A stretch of 64,000 nucleotides of DNA from Treponema primitia ZAS-2 (GTDB lineage Bacteria > Spirochaetota > Spirochaetia > Treponematales > Breznakiellaceae): the NCBI RefSeq assembly GCF_000214375.1, contig NC_015578.1:1488001-1552000 (forward strand), given 5' to 3'. Position numbers and translations under genes: made by a program. Shown piece by piece: positions 6,874 through 15,253 of this stretch. A model generated the notes under the pieces. That model saw nothing but the letters and a program-made list of their open reading frames with translations. It was not told the origin of the DNA and made no database searches. Position 1 is the first letter of the stretch. Every line of letters begins with the position of its first letter.

Positions 6874-7947
6874 TTGGAACCCCTGGCCTATGGGCGAGGA
6901 ACTAGCCGACTAAAGTCGGGCCGGCTTCAGTCGGGCCGACTGAAGCCGGTGTTGCAAGTAGCGCCCGCCGTGATCGGGGCTGCGGTTTCCGTAGCCCTGG
7001 TCCGGAGCGGGTTTCTGGGTTTTTTATTTTTGTTGCCCATAGGGGTTGTGGCCTATTGTTTCAGTCCCCGGTACGCCCGGATCTGTGCAGTGTTGGTAAT
7101 CCTGGGAAATACCGCCTTTACCCTGTTTACGGGTTCCGGGGGATATAACCCGAGGGAGCTCTGGGCGGACATCCTGTACCTGACGGCGCTTACCACGGCC
7201 TTTACCTGGCATGCGGCGCCTCCGGCCAGGGGGCCCGCTTTTTTCAGGATGCCCACGGTGTACCGGCTCATCGCCGGTTCCGTGATAGGGGCCCTTGCCT
7301 TTGCTCTGGTGATCTACACTGCCCGGGATGACTGGGGGTTTTATGCGCTTATCAGGGAGCAGGCGGAGGCCCTTGCATCCCTTTATGCGGGAGCCTCCGG
7401 GGCGGATGTGGTACAGCAATCCCTGTCGGCCCAGTACATGACCGCGGATATTATCCTGGAAACCCTGCGGGTGGTCGGACTCCGGGGCGGTATTTTGGTA
7501 TCCTGTATGCTGCTTTTCTTTGTAAGCAGGCAGATATCCCTGCTGATTACCTGGCTTGTCCGGCACAAGCCTGTTGTAAATTCCGCCGTCGGTTTCCATG
7601 TGAGGGCGGAATGTATCTGGGTCCTGTCCTTTGCCCTTCTGTCAATTCTTGTGGGAATGCGGTTTGGGATCGCCCCCCTGGAAATTGTGGCCTGGAATGT
7701 GCTGGTAATCTGCGCAATCCTATACATGGCCCAGGGTGTGGGCATAGCTCTTTTTTTCTTCGCTCGGATCATGTCTCCGGCGCTACGGATTTTTTTGAAC
7801 CTGGCGATCCTGGTGATGATTTTCAGTCCTGGTATTAACGCGGTCGCCCTGGGGGTTTTAATCCTCCTGGGTATCGCTGAAAATTGGGTGCCCTTCCGGG
7901 CGCCAAAAACAAACGGCCCATCCTCTACTCCGGGGATGGGGGAATAA
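6874..7947 (+). CDS. DUF2232 (YybS-like) membrane protein
   Basis: The protein has about nine hydrophobic segments, beginning near residue 30 (VIGAAVSVALV, FLGFLFLLPIGVVAYCF), and fits the DUF2232/YybS family. In Bacillus a yybS-like gene also sits between rpsR and rplI-dnaB, so the location supports the call. Its molecular role is unknown. The open frame starts at TTG 6874, directly after the rpsR stop. The first 25 codons are made almost wholly of hairpin sequence (6906-6949). A GTG at 6949 or TTG at 6952, just before the first membrane segment, are alternative starts; none has a good ribosome-binding site. Confidence 0.75.
   Translation: MEPLAYGRGTSRLKSGRLQSGRLKPVLQVAPAVIGAAVSVALVRSGFLGFLFLLPIGVVAYCFSPRYARICAVLVILGNTAFTLFTGSGGYNPRELWADILYLTALTTAFTWHAAPPARGPAFFRMPTVYRLIAGSVIGALAFALVIYTARDDWGFYALIREQAEALASLYAGASGADVVQQSLSAQYMTADIILETLRVVGLRGGILVSCMLLFFVSRQISLLITWLVRHKPVVNSAVGFHVRAECIWVLSFALLSILVGMRFGIAPLEIVAWNVLVICAILYMAQGVGIALFFFARIMSPALRIFLNLAILVMIFSPGINAVALGVLILLGIAENWVPFRAPKTNGPSSTPGMGE
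6906..6949 (+). repeat. Two perfect hairpins at the DUF2232 gene start
   Basis: CCGACT-AA-AGTCGG (6906-6919) is followed by a near-continuous palindrome with 14-bp arms, CCGGCTTCAGTCGG and CCGACTGAAGCCGG, around a single G (6921-6949). They lie between rpsR and the first membrane segment. They are either translated in frame or form an untranslated spacer. Confidence 0.7.
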
Positions 7948-8032
7948 AAGCCGCAAGACCAGCCGGTCTCGGTGATACCTTCCCATGCCGTTGCCCGGCC
8001 TTCGTTATATGAAGGCCGTATACCAAAACCAT

Positions 8033-8078
8033 GGAGAAACCAAAGGTTTCTCCAAGAGAAAAAGCAAAGCTTTTTCTC
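8033..8078 (+). repeat. Double 3-nt-loop hairpin before rplI
   Basis: Hairpin one is GGAGAAACC-AAA-GGTTTCTCC (8033-8053). Two A residues follow, then GAGAAAAAGC-AAA-GCTTTTTCTC (8056-8078). The second stem touches the AGGAG ribosome-binding site (8080-8084) of rplI, so folding could affect initiation. No T-tract follows, so it is not an ordinary terminator. The same skeleton occurs at 18354-18418. Confidence 0.8.
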
Positions 8079-8092
8079 CAGGAGCTTGTGTT

Positions 8093-8686
8093 ATGAAGGT
8101 TATTCTCAACAAGGATCTATCACCCCTGGGTGAAGAAGGGGATGTAAAGGATGTTGCCAAGGGCTATGCCCGGAACTACCTCTTCCCCCGGGGCATTGCG
8201 GTGCCCTATACGGATCGCACAGTAAAACTGTTTGAAGCTCGCCGGGAAGAAATTGAAGCCCGGAAGGCGGAGAAGCGCAAGGATGCTGCGGGTATTAAAG
8301 AAAAAATCGAGGCCCTTGAACTGATCCTTACCATGCCTGTGGGGGCTAACGGGAAACTCTACGGCGCAGTTACCAGCCAGACCGTGGCGGATGAACTGGG
8401 CAAGCAGGGCTTCCAGGTTGAACGGAAGCGAATTGAACTTCCGGGCAACAGCTTTAAGAGCGTGGGTAAGTACAAGGTAGCGGTAAAACTCTATGAAAGT
8501 GCCGCAGCGGAATTGACTGTAGTGGTGCAGGGGCAGCCCCTAAAGGTTGAAACCCCCACGGCTGCTCCGGTACGGCGGGACCGCCGGCGCCGGGATGAAG
8601 AAGCGGCGCCCGGGTCTGCGCCGGAAGCGCCGGCTGAAAGTCCGGCCCCGGATGCAGCTCAGGAACCGGTCGCCGACAAAGAATAA
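8093..8686 (+). CDS. rplI: Large ribosomal subunit protein bL9
   Basis: The start is ATG 8093, which follows AGGAG and gives the canonical MKVILNKDLSPLGEEGDVK. Reading from the upstream ATG at 7985 would translate hairpin sequence. The protein has 197 residues: an N-terminal RNA-binding domain (GYARNYLFPRGIA), a connecting helix rich in Glu/Lys/Ala, a C-terminal domain (KLYGAVTSQTVADEL), and then an extra Arg-, Ala-, Pro- and Glu-rich tail of about 45 residues that most bL9 proteins lack. It sits in the 50S subunit near the L1 stalk. dnaB starts directly after its stop codon. Confidence 0.94.
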   Translation: MKVILNKDLSPLGEEGDVKDVAKGYARNYLFPRGIAVPYTDRTVKLFEARREEIEARKAEKRKDAAGIKEKIEALELILTMPVGANGKLYGAVTSQTVADELGKQGFQVERKRIELPGNSFKSVGKYKVAVKLYESAAAELTVVVQGQPLKVETPTAAPVRRDRRRRDEEAAPGSAPEAPAESPAPDAAQEPVADKE

Positions 8687-10066
8687 ATGGCTTCCCCGGC
8701 GTTGACAGACTCAGGCAGAAACCCGGCGGACAGGGGGCCGAAGCCTCCCCCCCACAACGATGAGGCGGAACAGGCTTCCTTGGGGGCGATGCTTCAGGAT
8801 GAGGACGGGATAACCACGGTTATACAGTACCTCAGGCCCGATGACTTTTATTCAAACGCCAACCGCCGGGTTTATGCGGCCATACTAAGTCTGTTTAACC
8901 AGGGCCGGAAAGCGGATATTATCACCATCACCGAGGAGCTCCGCCAGGCCGGGGAACTGGAACAGGCCGGGGGCTCCTCCTATGTATCCTCCCTTACCCA
9001 TGTGGTGCCCTCCAGCGCCAATGTGGATTTTTACTCGAAAATCGTCCAGGATTGTTCACTCCGCCGCGCCCTGCTCAAGGTTGCTAATGAGCTAAGCGTC
9101 AAATCCTTTGATGAATCCCAGGAATCCCGGATAATCCTGGAAGAAACCCAGCAGCGGATTTTTGATCTTACCGAGGGCCGGAAACCCTTAAGCTTTAAGA
9201 GCGCCAAGGAAATTCTCCCCCAGGTTATTGAAACCATAGAAAAACTGTACCACTCCAAGGACGCCTATACCGGGGTTCCTTCGGGATTTGAAGAACTTGA
9301 TTCTATGACCTCGGGTTTCCAGCCCTCTGAGCTTATCATCATCGGCGCCCGGCCTTCGGTGGGGAAAACCGCTCTGGCTTTAACCATGGCGGCGAATATA
9401 TCGATCAATAATAAGGAGCGGAAGATACCCACCGCCTTTTTTACCCTGGAAATGTCCGATAAGGCCCTGATGCAGCGGCTCATCTCCAGCGAGGCGAATA
9501 TTGAGTCCAACAAGATACGGAACGGTCTCCTGAAACCCAGCGATTTTAGCAGTCTCATGACTGCGGCGGGGAGGATCTACGAGGCGCCCCTCTACATTGT
9601 GGATATGCCCAATATGAAGCTCCTGGATCTGCGGGCCCAGGCGCGGCGGCTCCGGGTACAGCAGAAGGTGGAGATTATCTTTATTGATTACCTTACCCTG
9701 ATCAGCTCCGACAATTATCAACTCCCCCGGCATGAGCAGATCGCCGAGATCTCCCGTTCCCTGAAAAGCCTGGCCCGGGAACTGGGTATCCCCATAGTAG
9801 CCTTATCCCAGGTGCGCCGTGACGCCGAGGGGAAGCGGCCGAACCTTTCGGATATCCGGGAATCAGGGTCCATTGAGCAGGATGCGGATGTGGTGATGTT
9901 CCTGCACCGGGAACGGGAGTCGGACAAGAAAAACACGGAACGTGAAAATGCGGAGGTTACCACTACGGAGTTAATCATCGCGAAACAGCGGAACGGCCCG
10001 GTGGGCACCATAGAAATCGCCTTCCTGCCCAGGTATACAAAATTTGCCCCCCTTACCAGGCAGTAA
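8687..10066 (+). CDS. dnaB: Replicative DNA helicase DnaB
   Basis: This 459-residue protein has the N-terminal DnaB collar domain (NDEAEQASLGAMLQDEDG). The RecA-like motor follows, with Walker A GARPSVGKTALAL (about residue 223), TLEMSDKALMQRLI, IIFIDYLTLI as Walker B, IPIVALSQVRRD and the arginine-finger region. It unwinds DNA at the replication fork as a hexamer. The ATG abuts the rplI stop, so expression is probably translationally coupled. The Pro-rich first 25 residues are poorly conserved. Confidence 0.97.
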   Translation: MASPALTDSGRNPADRGPKPPPHNDEAEQASLGAMLQDEDGITTVIQYLRPDDFYSNANRRVYAAILSLFNQGRKADIITITEELRQAGELEQAGGSSYVSSLTHVVPSSANVDFYSKIVQDCSLRRALLKVANELSVKSFDESQESRIILEETQQRIFDLTEGRKPLSFKSAKEILPQVIETIEKLYHSKDAYTGVPSGFEELDSMTSGFQPSELIIIGARPSVGKTALALTMAANISINNKERKIPTAFFTLEMSDKALMQRLISSEANIESNKIRNGLLKPSDFSSLMTAAGRIYEAPLYIVDMPNMKLLDLRAQARRLRVQQKVEIIFIDYLTLISSDNYQLPRHEQIAEISRSLKSLARELGIPIVALSQVRRDAEGKRPNLSDIRESGSIEQDADVVMFLHRERESDKKNTERENAEVTTTELIIAKQRNGPVGTIEIAFLPRYTKFAPLTRQ

Positions 10067-10096
10067 TTCTCAGTTTAAACAAAGGTAGCTCATTCT

Positions 10097-10237
10097 CCGG
10101 GAGGGGTGGGGATTACCCCCGGCCCCTAACCTGTAGAGTCTGCTTGCGGAGCCCAGTAGGTCTCCTCCAGCAGGGAATTCCAGGAAGAGCTCGCTTGCGC
10201 GAGGGAGGGGGCCGGAGGTAATCCCCACCCCTCCCGG
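10097..10237. repeat. Long palindromic element, copy C
   Basis: A 141-bp palindrome lies between dnaB and the ComFB-like gene. The arms of about 30 bp (CCGGGAGGGGTGGGGATTAC... and its complement) pair with a single mismatch. The core CTAACcTGTaGAGTCtGC...GAGCCC...GGTCTcCT...GGGAATTCCA aligns with copies A and B, while the arm sequences are unrelated to theirs. Confidence 0.8.
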
Positions 10238-10341
10238 TCAGTAACCCAATACAATTGTTATAAATTGAATTGCTGCTTACCAGGAGTATTTGAAAAAAAA
10301 AGCGATTTGCTTTATTGTATAGAATAGCATAGGGAGGGCGT

Positions 10342-10638
10342 ATGGCTTTTATTGATAGTTATAATTTGGAAAACCTGGCAAACGAGGCGGAACATCTGGT
10401 CCATGACGAGCTGGGCCGCCAGCTTGAATCTTTCCAGGGGGAAATCTGCCTCTGCAATGACTGCGTGGTGGATATGGCTGCCATGGCTTTGAATACGGTT
10501 AAGCCCCTGTACCGCTATTCCCTGCTGGGTACCCTCTGGGCATCCAGCGCTATGAGCGATGGGGCCTATGCTGAAAGTGTGCGGGAAGCGGTATCAAACG
10601 CCATAGAAAAGGTTCGGAAAAACCCCTCCCACGATTAA
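10342..10638 (+). CDS. ComFB-like small protein
   Basis: This 98-residue protein matches the ComFB family, with an N-terminal helix (NLANEAEHLVHDEL) and a CLCNDCVVDMAAMALN segment. The clustered cysteines (CxCxxC) are the usual zinc or structural site of that family. ComFB was first found in the Bacillus competence operon, and relatives have been reported as cyclic dinucleotide binders. Neither role is shown by this sequence. GGGAGGG precedes the ATG by five bases. The stop overlaps the end of the convergent WD-like gene by four bases. Confidence 0.8.
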   Translation: MAFIDSYNLENLANEAEHLVHDELGRQLESFQGEICLCNDCVVDMAAMALNTVKPLYRYSLLGTLWASSAMSDGAYAESVREAVSNAIEKVRKNPSHD

Positions 10639-12650
10639 TTCTTCTTCTGCAGGGGTCCCCGGATGGTCCGGCTCCGGTTCTGGGTTTCCAGTATCCACTC
10701 TGTTTCCAGGAACCGCATCCGTGCAAGGAGGAACCCCGTGGCCGGGTCATGCCAGCTTATGGTGCCGTCCCTGCCAAGGACAATAAAATAATCTTCACAG
10801 CCCAAAAGGTTAATTGGTAGGCTTGGCGCCCGTTCAAAGGGTATGAAGCCCCGGTTGCTATGAAGGGTCGATCCGTTGCCCCCTATGGTTGAAGCCACGG
10901 ATTCGCCGCTCTGGGCAATAATAAAGCCCGTATCTTCTCCCCGGTATTCAACCAAGCGTGTTGAGCTTGAGGGGTTATCAATATCCAGGAGGAGCAGTGC
11001 TGAGATAGCGCTGTCCGAGGACCCTTCAACCACGCCGCCGTACACGGCCCCTTCAGGCCCCCGGTATAATTTGGCGCCCACGGTGGATGGGTAATTAAAA
11101 GGAACCGTCTCCTCAGTAGTAATATTCACCGTCAGGAAAGGTGCATTTTGGGCGATATTAGTCTGACCGATGATAACATTCTCATTATCCAGGAAGGCTA
11201 TATCCAGGGGATCCGTGGCGGTATAGGTAAATTTACTGCTCCCGGTTTCGGTGGACATAACTGTGATATTTCCCACAGAATCAAGGAAGAGGGCCTGGCT
11301 TCCCAGGAGAGATGCATTACGGAGGGGATGCCTGAGGTTCAACCTTCCCAGGATCATGTCTTTACGGTCCTCAGTGCCGGCGCCTATGATGATTTCGGGA
11401 TAGGACCGGGTATTTTCGGTCTGCCAGAGCAGAAACCGGCCGGGGGTTCCCGGGAGTATTCCTGAATCCCCGTATATTTGGGTATAACCCCGGGAATTTT
11501 CCAGGGTAATGGTAGCCCGGTCCCTGATGGATTGGTAGTCCAGGGGCAGGAAGCTTAAAAATTTATCCTCAGTAATAATACCCAGGGTGTCTCCCGAGAC
11601 GGCGGTAGCAGATACCTGGGTAACCTTTACCCGGTTAAGCACCCGGGGTTCCAGGTCATGTTCCCCGAAAAGCCAAACCCCTCCGTCAACGGTTCCCAGA
11701 GCAACGGCGCCACCCTGGGCGGTAACTCCGCTGGAAATGATCGGCATGGAAGAGGCGGTGGTTTTATTTTGCTTTTCCAGCTTTCCCTGGGTGGTGATGA
11801 TGTAATGGGTAAGGTTAATGGTTCCCCGGGCGGCGCTGTTATTCAGGGTACCCAGGTACATAAATTCAAGCAGATCCGATGAGGAAACGGTGAAGAGTTT
11901 TCCCCGGTTCACATCCCGGTCCCGGGCGATTTCTTTTCCTGTTACTGCGTCCAGAACCACAAGCCCGTCGGGGTCTATGCCGCAGAGATACCGGTTATTA
12001 CCGAACAGGATGGGACTTCCCAGATTGGGGATGGTCATGGCGTTCTGGACTTCCCTTCCGGAATCCAGTTCCCAATAGTTGATCTGTCCGGAAGCTGTAT
12101 AGGTCATTACCGTGCGTTCCGATCGGCCCGTGGCGGCGAAGCTGACAGTTCCGGTCATATCAGGCGGAGAATTTAAAATTTCTCCGGTTTCGGGATGAAT
12201 AAACACCACTCCGGTTCTGCCACTCCGGCTTACAATAAGAAAATTTCCCGCAGCGGAATAATTGATAAAGGTTATGGGGTCTCGAAAGCGCAGGGTGAAC
12301 AGGTTCTGTTTCGCCACATAATCCCAGGCGGAAATACGATAGACCCCGACGCCATCGCTTTCTACTATGGCTGCCTGGGACTTGCCCGGTCTGAGGCTCA
12401 GAGAACGGATCCCGTAGGGGCTTACCTGAAAACGATCTATCGCCGAATTATTTCGGATACTCCAAATTCCCAGAAACCCATCCGCCCCGGCGCTGAGAAT
12501 ATAATTCCTGGCCGAGTCAAAGGCCATCACCGATACGGTACCGGAATGGCCTGCGGCTATGGCAACGGATTGGGAATACACCCAGGGGGCAGCAAGCAGA
12601 ATCATAAGGATGAATATTCCGGGTTTTATAACGTGGCGATAGTGTTTCAT
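10635..12650 (-). CDS. Exported WD40/beta-propeller-like protein
   Basis: The chosen start is ATG 12650, which follows AGGAAG on the minus strand and begins MKHYRHVIKPGIF with a signal peptide ending near VYSQS, so the product should be exported. The 671-residue protein begins with WD-like repeats (AAGHSGTVSVMAFDSARNY, then GADGFLGIW). About ten further beta-rich blades of weak similarity follow, consistent with one or two propellers. The partner and function are unknown. Its homologue position, next to rseP in the rpsB-tsf-frr-uppS-cdsA-dxr-rseP cluster, matches what I know of treponeme gene order. It lies 84 bp after rseP and could share its transcript. Confidence 0.75.
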   Translation of the reverse strand: MKHYRHVIKPGIFILMILLAAPWVYSQSVAIAAGHSGTVSVMAFDSARNYILSAGADGFLGIWSIRNNSAIDRFQVSPYGIRSLSLRPGKSQAAIVESDGVGVYRISAWDYVAKQNLFTLRFRDPITFINYSAAGNFLIVSRSGRTGVVFIHPETGEILNSPPDMTGTVSFAATGRSERTVMTYTASGQINYWELDSGREVQNAMTIPNLGSPILFGNNRYLCGIDPDGLVVLDAVTGKEIARDRDVNRGKLFTVSSSDLLEFMYLGTLNNSAARGTINLTHYIITTQGKLEKQNKTTASSMPIISSGVTAQGGAVALGTVDGGVWLFGEHDLEPRVLNRVKVTQVSATAVSGDTLGIITEDKFLSFLPLDYQSIRDRATITLENSRGYTQIYGDSGILPGTPGRFLLWQTENTRSYPEIIIGAGTEDRKDMILGRLNLRHPLRNASLLGSQALFLDSVGNITVMSTETGSSKFTYTATDPLDIAFLDNENVIIGQTNIAQNAPFLTVNITTEETVPFNYPSTVGAKLYRGPEGAVYGGVVEGSSDSAISALLLLDIDNPSSSTRLVEYRGEDTGFIIAQSGESVASTIGGNGSTLHSNRGFIPFERAPSLPINLLGCEDYFIVLGRDGTISWHDPATGFLLARMRFLETEWILETQNRSRTIRGPLQKKN

Positions 12651-12734
12651 TTTACTTCCTTTTTTTGTTCCACCCAAAACTCCTCTTTAAATTCCGCCGG
12701 ATTTTTAATATTATCGGCGGATTATTCAACGAAT

Positions 12735-14090
12735 TTACCGGCGAGTTAAAAATAAAATATCACCAAAAACTGCAAAAAGCATCAGCCCGAAGACTAATAC
12801 CACCCCTACGGTCTGAAAGGCGTTTATAATCCTGGGATGCAGGGGTTTACGCTTAATTATTTCAACAATAAAAAGAACTATCTGTCCCCCATCAAGTACC
12901 GGCAGGGGGAGGAGGTTCATGATGCAGAGGGCTATGGAAATCAGGGCCAGGAAATTCGCCATGGAACTGAAACCTGCGCCTATACTTTGCCCAAACCCTT
13001 CGGCAGCCACGTCCCCCACCATGTAGGTAATTCGTACAGGTCCGGAAACCGCCTGGGTTAAATCAATGCCCCGGAACAGGAGGCCAAAGCTTTTGACAGA
13101 AAGGGTAAAGGTTTTCCAGGTTTCCCGGGCCCCCTTGATCAGGGCGCCTAGCGGTGAAAACCGGGTGGTATGGAATTGAATGGCCGCATAGCTCACCCCT
13201 AAATCGGCGCTTCCGTTGGTATAGCTCAGAACTGCATCGGTCTGCATGGACCGGCCATCCCGTTCATAGTCTATGGCGAGTACCGGGGGCTGGTCTTTGA
13301 GTATCCTGAAAAAGGCCACTGAATAGGGAAAATCCTCCCCATTTATCCGGGTAATCCGGTCCCCGCTCCGCAGCCCCGCTATTTCCCCGGGGCTCCCCTC
13401 GGCTACAGAGCTGATAATTGGGTCTGACCAGAAATAAATACCGATTTTTCCCGCCCCGGAGCTTTTGTCCAGGCTGGGCCGCACGGTAAAATCCAGGGTT
13501 CTCCCCGCCCGCTCCACCTGTATGGGCAGGTTTTTTTCCGGGTTGGTGGCGATCTGTTCCTGAATATCGTGGTAATTTGCGGTAGCTTTGCCGTTAATGC
13601 TGATGATCCGGTCCCCGGTTTTCAGCCCCCCTTGGTCGGCGGGGTAGCTTTCCCCGGGGTTGATGTCCGAAACCAGGACTATGCGGTTATCCAGGGTAGT
13701 AACTTCAAACCCAATGCCCCAGATCACCGAAAGAACCAGGATCGCAAAGAGTATGTTAAAAAAGGGGCCCGCAAAGGCAACCACAATACGCCTCAGGGGT
13801 GTGGCGCCGTAAAAGGTGCCAGGCACCGGTGCTACGGACTTGGCCTGATTTTCATAGGCTTCCTGGAATTCATGTTCCCCCCGCATCTTGCAGTAGCCCC
13901 CTATGGGGAACATACTGACCCGGTATTCAACGGCGCCGACTTTCTTTTTGAACAGGGCCTTGCCCCAGCCTATGGAAAAAGCTTCCACGTCAATGCCCAC
14001 CAGACGGGCGGCGAGGAAGTGGCCCAGTTCATGGACAAAGACCACGATTCCCAGGCCGAATAAACCTAATAGTATCTTTACAACAAGCAT
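12735..14090 (-). CDS. rseP: Site-2 protease (RseP/RIP family)
   Basis: This 451-residue integral membrane zinc protease cleaves substrates within the bilayer. The active-site motif HELGHF lies near residues 20-25 in the first membrane segment. Two PDZ-type domains follow (GGLKTGDRIISINGKA; AGLRSGDRITRINGED), and the second active-site motif is NLLPLPVLDGGQ in a late membrane segment. Its natural substrate here is unknown; in other bacteria it acts on anti-sigma factors and remnant signal peptides. The ATG directly abuts the dxr stop. Confidence 0.95.
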   Translation of the reverse strand: MLVVKILLGLFGLGIVVFVHELGHFLAARLVGIDVEAFSIGWGKALFKKKVGAVEYRVSMFPIGGYCKMRGEHEFQEAYENQAKSVAPVPGTFYGATPLRRIVVAFAGPFFNILFAILVLSVIWGIGFEVTTLDNRIVLVSDINPGESYPADQGGLKTGDRIISINGKATANYHDIQEQIATNPEKNLPIQVERAGRTLDFTVRPSLDKSSGAGKIGIYFWSDPIISSVAEGSPGEIAGLRSGDRITRINGEDFPYSVAFFRILKDQPPVLAIDYERDGRSMQTDAVLSYTNGSADLGVSYAAIQFHTTRFSPLGALIKGARETWKTFTLSVKSFGLLFRGIDLTQAVSGPVRITYMVGDVAAEGFGQSIGAGFSSMANFLALISIALCIMNLLPLPVLDGGQIVLFIVEIIKRKPLHPRIINAFQTVGVVLVFGLMLFAVFGDILFLTRR

Positions 14091-15239
14091 CTATTTCTCC
14101 AGTGAGTGCAAAATATACGATTCAGCAAGAGCCCGGGACCGGGAATCCGCTTCCAGGATGGCTTCCATAGTAACCCCTGAGTTTTTCCAGTCCCTATTTA
14201 AAACATATCCGACTATCCGGGGTATATCAAGAAAGGAAATCCCCTTTTTTAAAAAGGAAGCCACCGCAATCTCGTTGGCCCCGTTAAAGACCGCCGGGTA
14301 CAGCCCCCCATTACGAGAGGCCTGATAGGCCAGAGCAAGCATAGGGAAGCGATCAAAATCGGGTTTTTCAAAATCCAGGGTAAGGGCGTCAAAATCCAGG
14401 CGGCCGAAGGGGCAGGGGACACAGTCGTCCCCGTATAGGGCCTGGTGTATGGGGAGCCGCATATCAGGCTTTGAAAGCTGGGCATAAACTGCCCCGTCTT
14501 TCAGGCGGATCATGGAATGGACCACACTCTGGGGGTGGACCACCACCCGCACCTTTTCTGCGGGGACCGAAAAGAGCCCCGCTGCCTCAATCACCTCAAG
14601 GCCTTTATTCGCCATGGTAGAGGAATCTATGGTGATCTTAGGGCCCATATTCCAGGTAGGGTGGGCCAGGGCCTGCTCCGGAGTAATAGCAGCCATTTTT
14701 TCCAGGGGTATGGTACGGAAGGGCCCCCCGGAGGCAGTGAGGAGGATTTCTTCCAGGTTTTCCTGCCCGTGGGCCCGTAATAGGTTGTAAATAGCGGCGT
14801 GTTCAGAATCTACCGGAAAAATCCGGGCCCCTTTCTCTGCGGAGCGGGCATTTACCAGGGGGGCGGCCAGGACCATGGTTTCCTTATTTGCCAGGGCAAG
14901 ATCCGCCCCAGTGTCCAGCACCGCCAGGGAAGGTTCCAGCCCCGCCGCGCCTGAGATGCCATTCACCGTGATATCCGCCCCAGCTTCGGCGATGGCCCTG
15001 AGAAGCCCCTTCCGGCCGTACCAGGCTATTCCTTCCTCCGCCCTGGTTCCTTCAGGAATTTCGCCGGATATAACCAAGGCCGCATCAGGGAAATCCCGAG
15101 CCGACTCTTTAAGTAACCGATATGAGGTATGGCTTGAAAGGAGGACCACATCAAAATCGTCTTTGCCATTTCGCAGTACATCCAGGGTACTTTTCCCAAT
15201 GGAACCCGTAGCGCCAAGAACGGCAACCCGTTTTTTCAA
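14091..15239 (-). CDS. dxr: 1-deoxy-D-xylulose 5-phosphate reductoisomerase
   Basis: Dxr converts DXP to MEP with NADPH, the first committed step of the non-mevalonate isoprenoid pathway; ispG of the same pathway is at 39108. The 382-residue protein shows the NADPH fold VLGATGSIGKSTLD at residues 7-20, then NKETMV, ILLTASGGPF and the metal-binding PVDSEHAAIY. The start is TTG at 15239, preceded on the minus strand by GGGAGGG. The next genes upstream in the operon, cdsA and uppS, use isoprenoid- and lipid-linked substrates. Confidence 0.96.
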   Translation of the reverse strand: MKKRVAVLGATGSIGKSTLDVLRNGKDDFDVVLLSSHTSYRLLKESARDFPDAALVISGEIPEGTRAEEGIAWYGRKGLLRAIAEAGADITVNGISGAAGLEPSLAVLDTGADLALANKETMVLAAPLVNARSAEKGARIFPVDSEHAAIYNLLRAHGQENLEEILLTASGGPFRTIPLEKMAAITPEQALAHPTWNMGPKITIDSSTMANKGLEVIEAAGLFSVPAEKVRVVVHPQSVVHSMIRLKDGAVYAQLSKPDMRLPIHQALYGDDCVPCPFGRLDFDALTLDFEKPDFDRFPMLALAYQASRNGGLYPAVFNGANEIAVASFLKKGISFLDIPRIVGYVLNRDWKNSGVTMEAILEADSRSRALAESYILHSLEK

Positions 15240-15253
15240 TTGCCCTCCCTTAA

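Noticed and set aside
7985-8092. Longer N-terminus for rplI
   Set aside because: It would translate the double hairpin, whereas ATG 8093 has AGGAG and gives the canonical bL9 start.
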